From Apiosordaria backusii (Eukaryota; Ascomycota; Sordariomycetes; Sordariales; Lasiosphaeriaceae): a stretch of DNA of 64,000 nucleotides. Shown one piece after another: positions 9,453 to 21,988 of the stretch (position 1 is its first letter; each line of letters starts with the position of its first letter). The stretch lies in assembly GCA_030549205.1 (NCBI GenBank), contig JAUKTV010000001.1:4898001-4962000 (forward strand), read 5' to 3'. The notes beneath the pieces were generated by a model, which was given only the letters and a program-made list of their open reading frames with translations, ran no database searches and was not told the DNA's origin. Both the position numbers and the translations under genes were made by a program.

Positions 9453-12178
9453 TTTGGTGTTGTTGCTTGCACTTGTTCCTTTTTTACCTTTTGGGATGGG
9501 TTACTTCTCTAGGCGTTATAGGGTGTTCAGGGGGGGGTTGAATAGCGATGTTTACTCTTTTACAGTTGTCGTTCAAACAAAAAGGCGTAATGTTATGGCT
9601 GAGCGTTCATTATGGCATAGCTGGTAGCTACCTGGCTAGGGTTTGGCAAGGCGTTGTTGGGATATGTTTTTACTAGGTATGGTAAAGAAGGGGGAAAATG
9701 TACGACTATGTATGTGGTTTGATCATATCATATCAAGTGCCAACCAAATGTCTCTGATAGGTACATACGTTGGTCGTTCGAGACTGGATAGCGGCCTTCG
9801 GGGCTTATATTATACGCAAACTCATACCGAGTAAAAGCGTTCGGAAGGAAGGGGAGTCTTTGATCGGGCGTAGCACAGGCCCATCTCACATACCTACCGG
9901 CATCTGATCTTGGGCCCGAAAAAAGCCGGCCAGATCCATGGAGATACGGGAGTCAAGGGGGGAACTATGTACCGGGTAGATACGTGAAAAATGTGAAGTA
10001 TCCATAGGTATGGCTAAAAATGTTCCTTGCCAGAAGTTGAGAGATGCGTGGTGCGGCGGTGGGCGTCCTGTGCGGGGCGGGCTGGGCTGGACTGGGCTGA
10101 TGGGGGGTTGGCCTGGGACGTTTCAGAAGTTTGTCAGTTTCTGAGTGGGCGGAGATGTCGGGTGTTTTATGATTCCTTCGCGATCAGTCAACATTAGTTT
10201 TGGTGTTCGTGAGAGTGGGGTCTTGATAAGATGGCAGGTTTAGACGATTGTTTAGTGAGGGTGAAGCGTTGATACTACGATAAATCGTTCTATTGTGTGC
10301 TGGTAGGTACCTTATGCTAGGTACCTGGTTGGACTTGCATGATCCTCGGATTTGGATCTGACTGCAGTTAATATATTTTCCGTCATCAAACCCTGACCCA
10401 AGAAACAAAGATATGAGGGTGCTGCATGGGCATGATGAAAAACCCAGAAATAATTCCTGTTGTGTATAGGTAGGTTAATTTCGAATGTGCGGGCGGGCTG
10501 TGAGAAGGGAAGTGATGTGATGCAATTTATTCAGGACCTGTGGTTTAAGCGGACAGGTATGGTTAGTGTTAGGTCACTCGCTCTACGCCGTGTCGTTACC
10601 GTAGCGCTTTCATGCAACTGAGCTGGATTGGGAGGTGAGCAGGAAAGAGGCGCAGGTTGTGCGTGGTGGTTGTTTAGATAAGTATGTGTGATATTTCCAG
10701 CTGGATGGTTGTTGGGTCTGAAGAAAGAGGAGGCGCTGAAAAAGTTGAGATTGAATGGGAGATGGCTGTATGCATAACAACCTGGAACGGATCGAGATGA
10801 AAAGGCCTAGGAAGGAGAAGGTCGGGGGTGCCCTAGCAAAATGCAAACGCCGGATTTGTTTCTTGGAGGAGCTCAGTGCGAAGGTCACTCCGGCCCGAGG
10901 GGCAAAGTCAAAGGAGGTATTGCTCCTTGCTAGATGAGATGGTGGGTTCGAGAGGACTGAAAACCCGAGGTTCAACAGTTGTTTGGGAAAACAAAAACAA
11001 AAAAAGACTGGGTGCTTTTCGATCGGTCGAGTCTCACAAACCAACGTGCTTGGAGGTTGAACGTGGGTAGGAAGAGTGAAGACCGAGAGGGGCTGGAGGG
11101 GATGGGACCGCTAAGGCTGCGGGTTGGTGTGTCGCTGATGCCGTGCTTTGATCACTTACTGAAGTAAAGCCCAACTGCCAGCAACGGCCATGGCACGATA
11201 CTTGTCCATGCCGCCAGCGAAACGGTGGTCTTGCCGGGTAGCATTTCTATGATCTAGTCGTCGTGCTGGCTCCATTTGAAGGCGCTCTCTGAACTGTCCA
11301 GGGAACATACTGCGGTAGTCTGCAGGTGGCGTAACTCCCTGGCTGGAGTCGCGGAGGGGCGCTGGACGTGCAGGTTCAGGCTTGGGTGGGGCCCAACCGC
11401 TGACAGAGGAGGACGGGCGGGTACCGAGTTACAAGTCTGGAACCCTGCGAGTCTGGGAGGAGATGGCCAGGTATAGCCAGGGAAAAGGGACGCCCCTTCC
11501 CGCCTCGTATTTCTTCTCCCCTTCTCAGCTCAGCCCTCACAAACCGGTCCACGACATCCCTCTTCCCCCAGTTGATGTTCCAGGTGGCTGATGTTGTTGT
11601 TGTTGCTCTCGAGTGCCATTCTTTGTCATCCCTTCTTTCCAACAGCCGGACCCGTTCGAACTTGGGCGCGCGCGCCTCGCCCTTAACAATTCCCTGTTTC
11701 GGTTTCGGCTCTGCCGTCTCCTCCTGCCAACTTCCAGATCGAATTGCCGGCCAACGCTGACCACCAACTGGCTCTTTTCCCCTGGCCTGGCACCTCTCAC
11801 CTCTTCGGCCTCGACGACCTTTTCCACCCCGTGTCTGGCGACACTTCTTCCGTTCGAATCCCAAGCTCCCCACCGCGGTGATTTGAGCCGGCACATTCCG
11901 AGAATCACGCCTACCTAAGCGGCTAGCGCTTCCCGGCACCCGCGACTCGAACATCCCGCTGCCATCCTCGGCGAGAGCTGGGCTTGTGTCAGACACCCGC
12001 GATTTGTCAAAGGGTTCAACGCCACTCACTATCTTTTGCTGTACCTGGATTTTGTGGAAGTGTGGTGGAAGAACAGTTATTCGGTCCTGATATCGCCGTT
12101 GTTCCTTACGAGTCCAGCCTGACCTGCCAGGCCTGAGACCGACTGGCTCTACAAGTGGTAGACCACACACATATCGAG
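9453..12178. other. Long non-coding interval upstream of the Cdc4-like gene
   Basis: 2.7 kb without a supportable gene. The first part holds the 3' UTR of the ZIP gene and AT-richer sequence with TAGGTACC-type palindromes (10301-10330). The part from about 11,300 to 12,178 is GC-richer and pyrimidine-rich and looks like the promoter and a long, possibly uORF-bearing leader of the next gene. A 274-codon minus-strand frame at 11376-12200 shows no recognisable domain; I do not call it. Confidence 0.45.
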
Positions 12179-14383
12179 ATGGCGTCCTATAATCCACCAC
12201 TGAGTTTCTCTGAACGGAGGGGAGCTGTGTTTAACGAGGAGTTGTCCCTCAATACGCGTCATGGCCTCAAGAGCTTGGCACAGCCGCGTCCTAGGGGCCC
12301 ACCAACACCGAGCATGAGCACACCCGCTGCAGACTTCGATCAGGTTACGGGCTCTCCACCACCTCCACCAACGCCAGCGGCATCACCAGGTCCCTCAAAC
12401 TCGAGACCGGATTGGAAGAGCGCCGATGAAACCGAGGAGGCCTACCTCGCTACTATCCGACAATACTTTGTGAAATGCAACAGTGCCCAAAGAGGACGGC
12501 TTCTTTCTGACCTGCTGAACCTCTGCACCAGTCAACAGCTGAGCTTTGTGCACCAGTTTGTCAGCCCGCTGCTGAAAAAGGACCCATTCACTACACTCCC
12601 GGATGAACTGTGTCTTAGAGTTGGTCTCGCGCTTCCCAGCTTTGCGCCTTTGCATGTAACTAACTGTGTGCCACATAGATTCTCTCGTTCATCGACGATC
12701 CCAAGGTGCTTGTACGCGCATCGCAAGTATCCCGAAGATGGCGAGATTTGTTGAGTGATGACATGACGTGGAAGAATCTATGCGTAAAGCACGATTATCA
12801 GCGTAGGATGTCCGAAGTCCAGGCTATGCGATCAGAACTCTACTCCCACGCTCATCGAGACGGCGGTCCAGCAACCGGAGACTATTCCGGCGCGCTCACG
12901 TCCAACTCGCTACCCGCGTCGTTTGGAAGTAACACCAATGCGCGGCCAAGGCTCACGTCGTACAAGTCACACTTTAAGCAGAGATATCTGGTTGATGTGG
13001 CTTGGCGAACTGGTGGGCGGAACATCTCGAAAAATCTTACCCAGGATGGCGGCGTGGTGACGAGCTTGCATTTGACCTCCAAGTACATCATTGTGGCTCT
13101 TGATAATGCCAGGATTCACGTGTTTGATACGGAAGGAAATGCACTTCGTACCTTGCAGGGCCATGTGATGGGTGTCTGGGCTATGGTTCCCTGGGATGAT
13201 ATCTTGGTCAGCGGTGGCTGTGACAGGGAGGTCCGGGTTTGGGATCTCACGACTGGGTAAGTTTCATGGGTCTGATGAGCATATGATTGTCTTGGCTAAC
13301 TCTGGTGCGTAGAAACTGCCTACACACGCTACGAGGTCACACCTCAACAGTCCGTTGCCTTAAGATGTCGGATGCCAACACTGCGATTTCCGGATCCAGA
13401 GACACCACACTTCGGGTTTGGGATATCAGAAACGGCACACTGATCAAACTACTTGTCGGCCACCAGGCCAGCGTCCGGTGTTTGGAGATCAAGGGGGATA
13501 TCGTGGTGTCTGGTAGCTATGATACAACGGCAAAGGTGTGGAGTATTTCCGAAGGTCGCTGCCTTCATACGCTTTCGGGGCACTACAGCCAGATTTATGC
13601 CATTGCGTTTGATGGCTACAGAGTGGCGACTGGCAGTCTCGACACGAGCGTCAGGATTTGGAATGCTCAAACTGGGTAAGATTCCTCTAAACCTCTTGCT
13701 GGATTCAGCATGTGCTAACTACCGCAAACAGTGAATGCCAGGCGGTGCTTCAAGGTCACACCTCCCTCGTGGGGCAATTACAAATGCGCGGCGGCACTCT
13801 TGTCACAGGAGGCAGTGATGGTTCCGTGAGGGTGTGGTCCCTGGAGAGATTCTGTCCCATCCACCGTCTCGCTGCCCATGATAACAGCGTGACGAGCTTG
13901 CAATTTGACGACACAAGGGTTGTCAGCGGAGGGAGCGACGGGCGAGTCAAGGTCTGGGATCTCAAGACTGGCCAGCTGGTCCGTGAGCTTATTACGCAGG
14001 GCGAGGCTGTGTGGAGGGTTGCCTTTGAGGATGAGAAGTGCGTTGCGATGGCGCTCAAGAACAGCCGGACTGTCATGGAGGTGAGCGACACCAAATCTGC
14101 CTTTCATCCTATCATCAGAGTGGAGCACTAATAATATCGTGAACAGGTCTGGAACTTCTCCCCACCAGAAGAAATGCTCAACGATCGTCCAGTTATACCA
14201 CTCAAGAGATCCCTCGACGCCCCAGCCCCCGACGGCAGCAGGCCACTCAGTGCTTTTGCCCTTGATTACAGAGGAGCTGGTAGCAGTAGTGGTAATGGAA
14301 TGCTTGATGTCGATATGCCAGACGCGGGGCCTTCGACGGCGCCGCTTCAGCAGAGCGGTGGGGTGTTTTTCCGGGACCCATGA
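12179..14383 (+). CDS. F-box / WD40 protein of the Cdc4-Fbw7 type (SCF substrate receptor)
   Basis: Five exons (12179-12619, 12679-13256, 13313-13675, 13732-14080, 14147-14383) encode 655 residues. The protein is a substrate receptor of an SCF ubiquitin ligase. Residues 1-80 are Pro/Ser-rich. About residues 85-130 form the helical dimerisation-like segment (ETEEAYLATIRQYFVKCNSA). An F-box follows near 138-185 (FTTLPDELCLRILSFIDDPK, then VSRRWRDLLSDDMTWKNLC), then about seven WD40 blades (for example TLQGHVMGVWAMV, DREVRVWDLTTG, TLRGHTSTVRCL, DTTLRVWDIRNG, DTSVRIWNAQTG, DGRVKVWDLKTG). The Arg residues expected to bind phosphodegrons are plausible on several blades (SGSRDTTLRVWD). In Neurospora the closest described role would be FWD-1, which targets the clock protein FRQ; I cannot tell whether this is that orthologue. 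Three introns fall just after or within blade ends. The last exon is disordered. Confidence 0.88.
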
Positions 14384-15926
14384 TGAGATGAGTGTGACTG
14401 ATTACTACTGCTACGGTACATACACATACACTTGTGAAGTGAAGTGAAGAAGGGGGGTATCATTGCCGGTGTTTGCTATTTCGCCATGGCTATTTCTTTT
14501 TTGGCTGGTTTTTATTATTTGCGCATACCCCCATTCTTGTTGGTTTATCTCTGGGCTCTTAACAGCAAACATGACAGTTTCAGTGGTTGGTGTTTAGATG
14601 AGTGGCGGGGGAGGGGAGGTGTACGGAAACCAATAGGATGGATTGATGGATGGATGGAGTGAGGGCGGGTTTTTTTTTCATATTGTTGTATGTTGGTAAC
14701 TAACGAGGGAGGAAGGAATATGTGATAGCGCATTGTTATGGCGTTGATTTTGTTTTCTTGTTACACTTATCACTTACTCTCTCATCTCTGTTTTCTTTTT
14801 TGGAGGCAAGGTGCTGTTGTAGAGAACAGCCAACATGAATATGAGAGAATTGGTTTTTATCAACACTGGTGGTGATGTTTATGAGGGTGAGGTTGTTATG
14901 GGTGTGGTGATGGTGTAAAGTGGAGGGGGGCAGAGGGGAGGGGGTGAGCTGAGTGAGTGGATTCGATTGCTGATATCATTTGCATTGGGCGTCGGGAGAC
15001 GGAGGTGTCGGTGTCTTATCAGATCGGTCGGGTCGGATGGGCCGGGAGAGGGAGAGGGAGAGGGTTGCGGTGCCAGGTATTCCGGGTAGAGTTTGTTCGA
15101 CGTTTAACGTGTGCATAGACAATGATAATATTACAAATGTTTGCGACTACATCCTTGGCCATATTTATTACTGTCCTGATCGATATCTTTTGAAGAGAGA
15201 GCTCGCGAGCTTAACTCCGAAACTACTCCGTTCAGCGGTGGAGTCTTTTCACTCATCTTCAATGACGGGGGACTGAAGCGGACATAGCGCGGACAATGTG
15301 TTTCTGGATCTGAAAATCTGTGACACAAAAGACTGGAAGAATAACTGGAAACTCTCAGCTTACGGGACTTCCCCCGTGAGGTCCGATAACTAAGTTCTTT
15401 TTTGTTACTACGTTGATAATGCCGTAGCAATTGACTAAAAAAGAGCGATTTTATTCCATAAAAAGGCCGAGAAAGAAAAGAGCTCCTAGAAAAGTCCCAC
15501 TCTTCAAATGTTCGGTTGTATCCGTGCTGGTGGTGCTGTCACCGATTGTAGCGTTGTTGGAAATGCTGGCGGGTGGGGATTTGGGTGCAAAATGGAGCTC
15601 AGACCAAGACCCCCAAGGGGCCCCAACCATGTTCTGGCTTTCGCTTAAACAAGGCTAGCGCGTAGATTCTCAACAAGCATCCATCACCGCCCCTCTCCCC
15701 CCAACGCCAAAAACTTGGGGGACCCATCTCTTTTTCTCAGGGCTAAGGTTTGCGCTGAGAAGCTGCCACACCTTGCTGCTTTGCTGCACCTCCAGCTGTC
15801 TGTCTCTCTCCCGACATCGCGGTCCCTCTTCCTCGCTTGGACCTTACCATCCCTCCGTTTCCGTCTTTTTTCTTCTTCTTTTTTCTCCCGGAATTTTCTC
15901 AACCCCCCTTTCACAACAACACAAAA
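14384..15926. other. Intergenic region, Cdc4-like gene / PDH E1 alpha
   Basis: 1.5 kb between tandem genes: the 3' UTR of the F-box gene, then GA- and GT-rich sequence (14870-15080), then a strongly pyrimidine-rich leader (about 15,780-15,926) ending in an ACAACACAAAA context before the PDH ATG. I see no gene. Confidence 0.5.
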
Positions 15927-17524
15927 ATGTTCTCGCGAGCCACCCGGTTAACAAGGGCGCTGCCCGTCCGCGCTGCCCGCGCCAGCCCTGTCACGGCTTC
16001 CCTTGCCCGGAGGACCGTCACCACCAATGCCGCTTCGGCGCAGGTTGACAAGAGCTCCGTTCCCCAGGTGAGTAACATACTTAGCTGTGGAGGTGTAGCT
16101 GTGTCATGAGGTGTTTTGCGGATCCACTGGAGCTGGATAGCAAGAGGATTGTCAATTGCATCGAGCTGTTTGCGATATCTTTTTGCGATCGATGTAGCTG
16201 GTCGTCAAATATCGCTCTTTTTTTTTTTCCTGTTGGGATTTTTGCGTCACTTTTACTGACGTTTGCTACCACCACACGATATAGTCCGAAGATGAGCCCT
16301 TCCAGGTTACGCTTTCTGATGAGAGCTTCGAGACTTACGAGCTTGACCCCCCACCTTATACCCTCGAGGTGACCAAGAAGCAGTTGAAGCAGATGTATAA
16401 GGATATGGTTGTTGTCAGGTATGAAGACTAGAGGAGTAGTAGGGGGGGTTGGTTTCGGAGGTCCGTTTTTTTGCTGACACAACGCTCGACACAACCAAAC
16501 AGACAAATGGAGATGGCTGCCGACAGACTATACAAGGAGAAGAAGATTCGGGGTTTCTGCCATCTTTCCACCGGTCAGGAGGCCGTCGCCGTCGGTATCG
16601 AGCATGCGATCAACAAGACGGACGATGTCATCACCTCGTACCGGTGCCACGGTTTCGCCTACATGCGCGGCGGTACCGTCCGCTCCATCATTGGCGAGCT
16701 GCTTGGTCGCCGTGAGGGTATCGCGTACGGCAAGGGTGGTTCTATGCACATGTTCACCAAGGGATTCTATGGCGGCAACGGCATTGTCGGTGCTCAGGTT
16801 CCTGTTGGTGCTGGTCTGGCTTTTGCTCAGAAGTACACTGGCGGCAAGAAGGCTACTGTTATCCTTTATGGTGACGGTGCTAGCAACCAGGGTCAGGTTT
16901 TTGAGGCTTTCAACATGGCTAAGCTTTGGAAGTTGCCTGCCCTTTTCGGGTGCGAGAGTAAGTGCTATTATACGATCCCTGAAACAGCTCTGGTGCTAAC
17001 TGTGGTTCTTAGACAACAAGTACGGTATGGGTACCTCTGCTGCCCGCTCTTCCGCCCTGACCGACTACTACAAGCGCGGCCAGTACATCCCCGGTCTCAA
17101 GGTCAATGGCATGGACGTTCTTGCGGTCAAGGCGGCCGTTCAGTACGGCAAGCAGTGGACTGAGGAGGACAACGGCCCGTTGGTTCTCGAGTACGTGACC
17201 TACCGCTACGGTGGTCATAGTATGTCGGACCCCGGCACCACCTACCGTACCCGCGAGGAGATTCAGCGCATGCGGTCCACCAACGACCCTATCGCCGGCC
17301 TCAAGCAGCACATTCTCGACTGGGGCGTCGCTCAGGAGGACGAGCTCAAGACCATCGACAAGGAGGCCCGCAGCTTCGTCAACGAGGAGGTGGCCGCCGC
17401 CGAGGCCATGGCTCCCCCCGAGGCCACCCCCAAGATCTTATACGAGGACATCTACGTCAAGGGATCTGAGCCCGAGTTCATCCGCGGCCGGATCTTGGAT
17501 GAGAACTTCTACTTCCAGCAGTAA
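15927..17524 (+). CDS. PDA1: Pyruvate dehydrogenase E1 component, alpha subunit (mitochondrial)
   Basis: Four exons (15927-16067, 16285-16418, 16503-16957, 17013-17524) encode 413 residues. The subunit carries the thiamine-diphosphate chemistry of the pyruvate dehydrogenase complex in the mitochondrial matrix. Residues 1-40 are an Arg/Ala/Thr presequence (MFSRATRLTRALPVRAARAS). Family landmarks are KIRGFCHLSTGQEAVAVGIE, ITSYRCHGFAYMRGGT, the AYGKGGSMHMF loop, and the ThDP/Mg motif GDGASNQGQVFEAFNMAKLW...ENNKYGMGTSAAR. The regulatory phosphorylation loop YRYGGHSMSDPGTTYRTREE keeps site-1 Ser; the usual second-site Ser before YRT is Thr. Codon usage is strongly C-ending, consistent with high expression. 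Intron 1 is 217 nt, the longest of the three. Nothing is broken. Confidence 0.97.
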
Positions 17525-18397
17525 ATGGTTGGGGAGTGGGGTGTGTGAGGGGTTGAATAAGGGGAAGAGAGTGCCGTTGATAAAAACCGTGAATTATTCA
17601 AACATCAAGCTTTGCCGCTGAGCATTGGTTTCTCTTGTGGTCTTTTTTTTTGTACATTACCTTCCTAATCGTCCGTCATAGAGCTTCGGAGGGAAAAACG
17701 GTTATGAAGAGAATGATTTTTGAGATTTGGGAAGGGAAATAACTGGTGCTTTTGCTTTTGCGTAATTGGTTTCTGTTTTTGCGAGTTGATCTTAGAATAT
17801 ACAGACATACGGAATCAAAAGGACTATAACCAATTGTTGGAGTGGTCAAGGTCCCTTTATGCATTTGATGGATCCAGTCTTGAGCTACATGAGATGCAGC
17901 TGTCATCGAAGCCTGAGAGATGCCTAAGCTTGGACCCTTATGCTACCGAAAGAGGTTGGGAAATGGAGGCCCACTTTGCTCATGTGACCATGCACTTTAC
18001 GCGAATTTGGGAAAAGAAGCGCGTCTAAAGCGCGTCACGATTGTTTCCCCAATTGAGAATCGTACCTGCCGAGCATTCATCGTATCACACGCACATGTTC
18101 CCGCCTGCCTGCCGCCGCCCCTGCTGCCCTGCTGCCTGAATTCCAGGACCTTTATTTTTTTTATATCCTTTTATAAAGTAACCACCAATTCTTTTTGAGC
18201 CGTGTTTCTTACACGCGCGCTCAAATACATCAAAAGTGGCTCCGCGACTTTTTTCTTTCTTGTCTTCTTCCGCTTTTACCACCACTTTGATAACTTTTGC
18301 CCGTGTTCGAGGCTTGGAATTATTGTTGCGACAGCAGAAGACGATTGGAGGGTTGAGAAGAATCGGCAGAGGATACAACACCGCTGGTGGCATCATC
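17525..18397. promoter_or_regulatory. Intergenic region, PDH E1 alpha / DNA ligase I
   Basis: 873 bp holding the PDH 3' UTR and the ligase promoter and leader. The last 216 bases (18182-18397) stay open in frame with the ligase start and would encode an Arg/Ser/Leu-rich leader, but contain no in-frame ATG (see findings). Confidence 0.5.
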
Positions 18398-21300
18398 ATG
18401 CCTCCTCCCAAAGGAAATGCGAATGCGAATAAGCAGCAGGCTACGTTGGGGTATGTTAGACTTGGATTGAGGCAGATGACGCTTGGGTTTGTTTGTCTCC
18501 TTTTTGCTGCAATTGACGTTGGAGCATTAGGATACAGGCAAGGCTTTTTTTGTTTTTGTAAAGGATAAGTGCTGACGAGATGGTGGTTGGTGGTTAAAAC
18601 AGGAAATTCTTCACCCAAGCCAATGGGTCTAGCATCCCCGCTCCGAAGGCGGCAGGACCGAGCAAGCAGCAGACGAAGCTGAGTTTTTCGACTAAGGGGG
18701 GTGATAGTGCCAGTCCGAAGAAGGGTGAAACGACGGGGGGGAAGACTAGGAAGAGGTATGTGGAGGATGTGAAGGAGGAGGAGACAATAAAGGAGGAGGA
18801 GGAGGTAAAGGAGGAGGAGCAAGAGGAGGTGAAAGAGGAGAAAGAGGAAGCCGAGGAGGAGGTGAAGCCAGTTGAAAAGAAGAAGCGTGGTCGCCCTCCC
18901 AAGACTGCTGTCGCTGCAGAGAAGAAGAAGAACGACACGAAGAAGAAAGTTGAGGAGGAGGACGAAGACGTCGACATGGAGGATGCGGAGCCTGCTCCTA
19001 AAAAGGCGAGGAGAGGTGGGAGGAGGGTGGTTAAGGATGAGGAGGATGAGGATGAGAGTATGGAGGATGCTCCCCCTGCGGCTGCTGTTGTTGAGTCTCC
19101 CAAGTCTCCTAAGTCAGCCTCGCCCAAGCCAACGAAGAAGACTGCGTCCCCCAAGCCAAAGAAGACATCGGCGGCGGCAACGAAGAAGTCTGCTGCTGCT
19201 GCCAGGAAGGCTGAGCCAGAGGAGGATGTTGACATTGCGAAAGAGGAAGAGACGGCCTCCTCTGCTTCAGAGGTTGAGATGGAGGAGGAGGAAAAGCCGG
19301 AGGTTGCGAAGAAGGCAAGGCAAAAGGTCCAGGCTACGCTCAAGAGTGCTGACAAACACCCTTTTCCGGACTGGAAGGCGGGTGAGCCGGTGCCTTATGC
19401 TGCGCTTTGCACGACATTCTCCCTGGTTGAGCTCACGACGAAGAGATTGGAGATTATGGCGCATTGCGCGCTGTTTTTAAGACAGGTGCTGAGGCTTACA
19501 CCGGATGATTTGTTGCCGGTGGTGTTGCTCATGATCAACAAACTCGCCCCTGACTATGCTGGCATTGAGCTTGGTATTGGAGAGAGCTTGATCATGAAGG
19601 CCATTGGAGAGTCGACAGGAAGGAGTCTGGCGATTATCAAGCAGGATCAGAAAGAAATTGGTGATTTGGGACTGGTGGCGGTGAAGAGCAGGTCGACGCA
19701 GCCGACGATGTTCAAGCCGAAGCCGTTGACTGTTAGGGGGGTGTTGAAGGGGTTGATGGGAATTGCGACGACGACAGGGAATGGAGCGCAGGGGAGGAAG
19801 GTGGATGGGATTAAGAAGTTGCTTTCGGCGGCGGATGCGAATGGGGCGAAGAAGGTTGATATCACCAAGGATAAGGGCGGGCCGAGTGAGGCGAAGTATC
19901 TGGTGCGGTTTTTGGAGGGGAAGCTGAGGTTGGGGCTGGCGGAGAAGTCGGTGATTGTGAGTTTGTCGCAGGCGGTGGTTGCGCATGAGGCGGAGAAGAA
20001 GGGGGTTGCGCCGAGTGCAGCTGATTTTGAGAAGGGCGAGGCTATTCTCAAGACTGTTTACAGCGAGCTGCCTAGCTATGATGTTATCATCCCGGCTATG
20101 GTCGAGCATGGGATTATGAATTTGAGGGATCATTGCAAGCTGAGGCCTGGCGTTCCTCTCAAGCCCATGTTGGCCAATCCTACCAAGGCTATCACCGAGG
20201 TTCTGGACCGGTTTGAGAATAAGCTGTTTACTTGCGAGTACAAGTATGATGGTGAAAGAGCTCAGATTCACTACGTGGCCAAGGACACGAGTGAAGAGCT
20301 CAGCCAGTCGGCGGCGAATGCCAGCAAGGAAGTGGAAAAGGGCGTTGCGGCTATTTTTTCGAGAAACTCGGAAGATCTGTCGAAGAAGTATCCTGATGTC
20401 TTGGCCAAGCTGTCTTCCTGGGTCAAGGATGACACCAAGAGCTTTGTTTTGGACTGCGAGTCGGTTGCTTGGGATGTGGAGGAGAAGAAGGTCCTGCCCT
20501 TCCAGCAGCTCATGACGCGCAAGAAGAAGGATGTCAAGATTGAGGATGTCAAGGTCAAGGTGTGCGTCTTCGCCTTTGATTTGCTCTACCTCAACGGAGA
20601 GGCTATTGTCAACAAGTCGCTTCGTGAGCGGAGAGAGCTGCTGCACAAGTCGTTCCAGCCTGTCGAGGGCGAGTTTGCCTTTGCCACGTCGATGAATGGG
20701 CAGGAGCTGGATGAGATTCAGACCTTCTTGGATGAGTCTGTCAAGTCTTCTTGCGAGGGCTTGATGGTGAAGATGTTGGATGGGGAGGAGAGTGGGTATG
20801 AGCCTAGTAAGAGGTCTCGTAACTGGCTCAAGGTATGTCTTTTCTTCTTCTCTCCTTATAATCACCAGAACAGACTACTGACGTTATCAAACAATCCAGA
20901 TCAAGAAAGACTACCTTTCCGGCATCGGCGACTCTCTGGACCTCGTCGTCCTGGGAGCGTACTACGGCAAGGGCAAGCGCACCTCTGTCTACGGCGCCTT
21001 CTTGCTGGCATGCTACAACCCCGGCACGGACACGTACGAAACAGTCTGCAACATTGGCACCGGGTTCAGCGAGGCCGTGCTGGAGGAGCTCCACGGCCAG
21101 CTGTCCCAAATCACAATCGACCGCCCCAAGCCATTCTACGCGCATTCTTCTGGTGGGCAGCACCAGCCGGATGTGTGGTTCGAGCCAAAGTATGTCTGGG
21201 AGGTCAAGACGGCGGATCTGACGCTGAGCCCGAGGTACAAGGCGGGAATGAAGGAAGGGATTGACCCGAGCGGGGAGAAGGGGATCAGCTTGAGGTTTCC

Positions 21301-21436
21301 CCGGTTTATCAAGATCAGGGATGACAAGAAGCCGGATGAGGCGACGACGAGCAGGCAGGTGGCGGAGATGTATAGGAAGCAGGAGAGTGTGAGTAAGAGT
21401 AAGGGGCCGGCGGTGGATGATGATTTTGAGTATTGA
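18398..21436 (+). CDS. CDC9: DNA ligase I (ATP-dependent, replicative)
   Basis: Three exons (18398-18450, 18603-20832, 20900-21436) encode 939 residues. DNA ligase I seals Okazaki fragments and repair nicks in the nucleus. Residues 14-21 form a PCNA-interacting box (QATLGKFF, consensus Q-x-x-L-x-x-F-F), split by intron 1. Residues about 60-290 are a highly charged Lys/Glu linker with probable nuclear signals (EKKKRGRPPK). The DNA-binding domain (PFPDWKAGEPVPYAALCTTF...) is followed by the adenylation domain with motif I EYKYDGERAQIHY, nucleotidyl Lys near residue 565. Downstream are motif III-like FVLDCESVAWD, motif IV CEGLMVKML, motif V SRNWLKIKKDYL (spanning intron 2) and the OB domain ending at RFPRFIKIRDDKKPDEATT. 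Yeast Cdc9 and human LIG1 have the same order; the family length is 750-920 residues. Confidence 0.97.
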
Positions 21437-21988
21437 TTAATATGGTCAAAAGAAGGGGGAGATGGGGAGAGGAATAAGATAAGGAATTTTTTGATCTGTA
21501 ACTACATACCTGCTTGTGTGATTAGAGCGGAGTTATGGGGGTGGTTGAATTGCTTCTCTTTTGCTCTGTTGGGGTTTGGAAGGTAGTAAGTAGTGACAAA
21601 TATCATGTTTCACATGGGCTGTGTGAAGATTTTTTTACAGAACTGCAATTTGAAGGGAAACGCCACTTTCTCCCCTACCTACCTTAAGGTAGTTTGGGCA
21701 CTATCCCGAGACCACAGTACCTTACCTCTATGATTCAAGTTTTCTATCTGACAGCATTTTTCGTAGGAAAAGGCGGGTAGATAACCCTAACCCTTTTTAT
21801 TTTGTCGGAGAAATAGCTTCGACAGTGACAAGCAAGAGTGAACAAAAATAGCGGGGCACATTTGTTCTTGAATCACCTCTCCATCAATCACTTCTCAGCT
21901 AGGTACTCATCACTTACAATCTGTCTCGATACCGTAATTCTTTTCTTTAGCACCAGTTGACGACGGGAGAAGAGACAAGAGAGTGAGG
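21437..21988. promoter_or_regulatory. Intergenic region, DNA ligase I / PIN4
   Basis: 552 bp between tandem genes. It contains a palindrome-rich segment (CTACCTACCTTAAGGTAG, 21675-21692) and a telomere-like ATAACCCTAACCC box at 21781-21793, followed by a T-rich and then CA-rich leader. No gene seen. Confidence 0.5.

Noticed and set aside
10610..11044. 144-codon minus-strand frame
   Set aside because: Composition is Ser/Leu/Pro/Phe-rich as expected from AT-rich antisense spacer DNA, no domain, no start context.
11376..12200. 274-codon open frame on the minus strand
   Set aside because: GC-rich leader sequence in which long frames arise easily; no domain, no splice logic, low-complexity composition.
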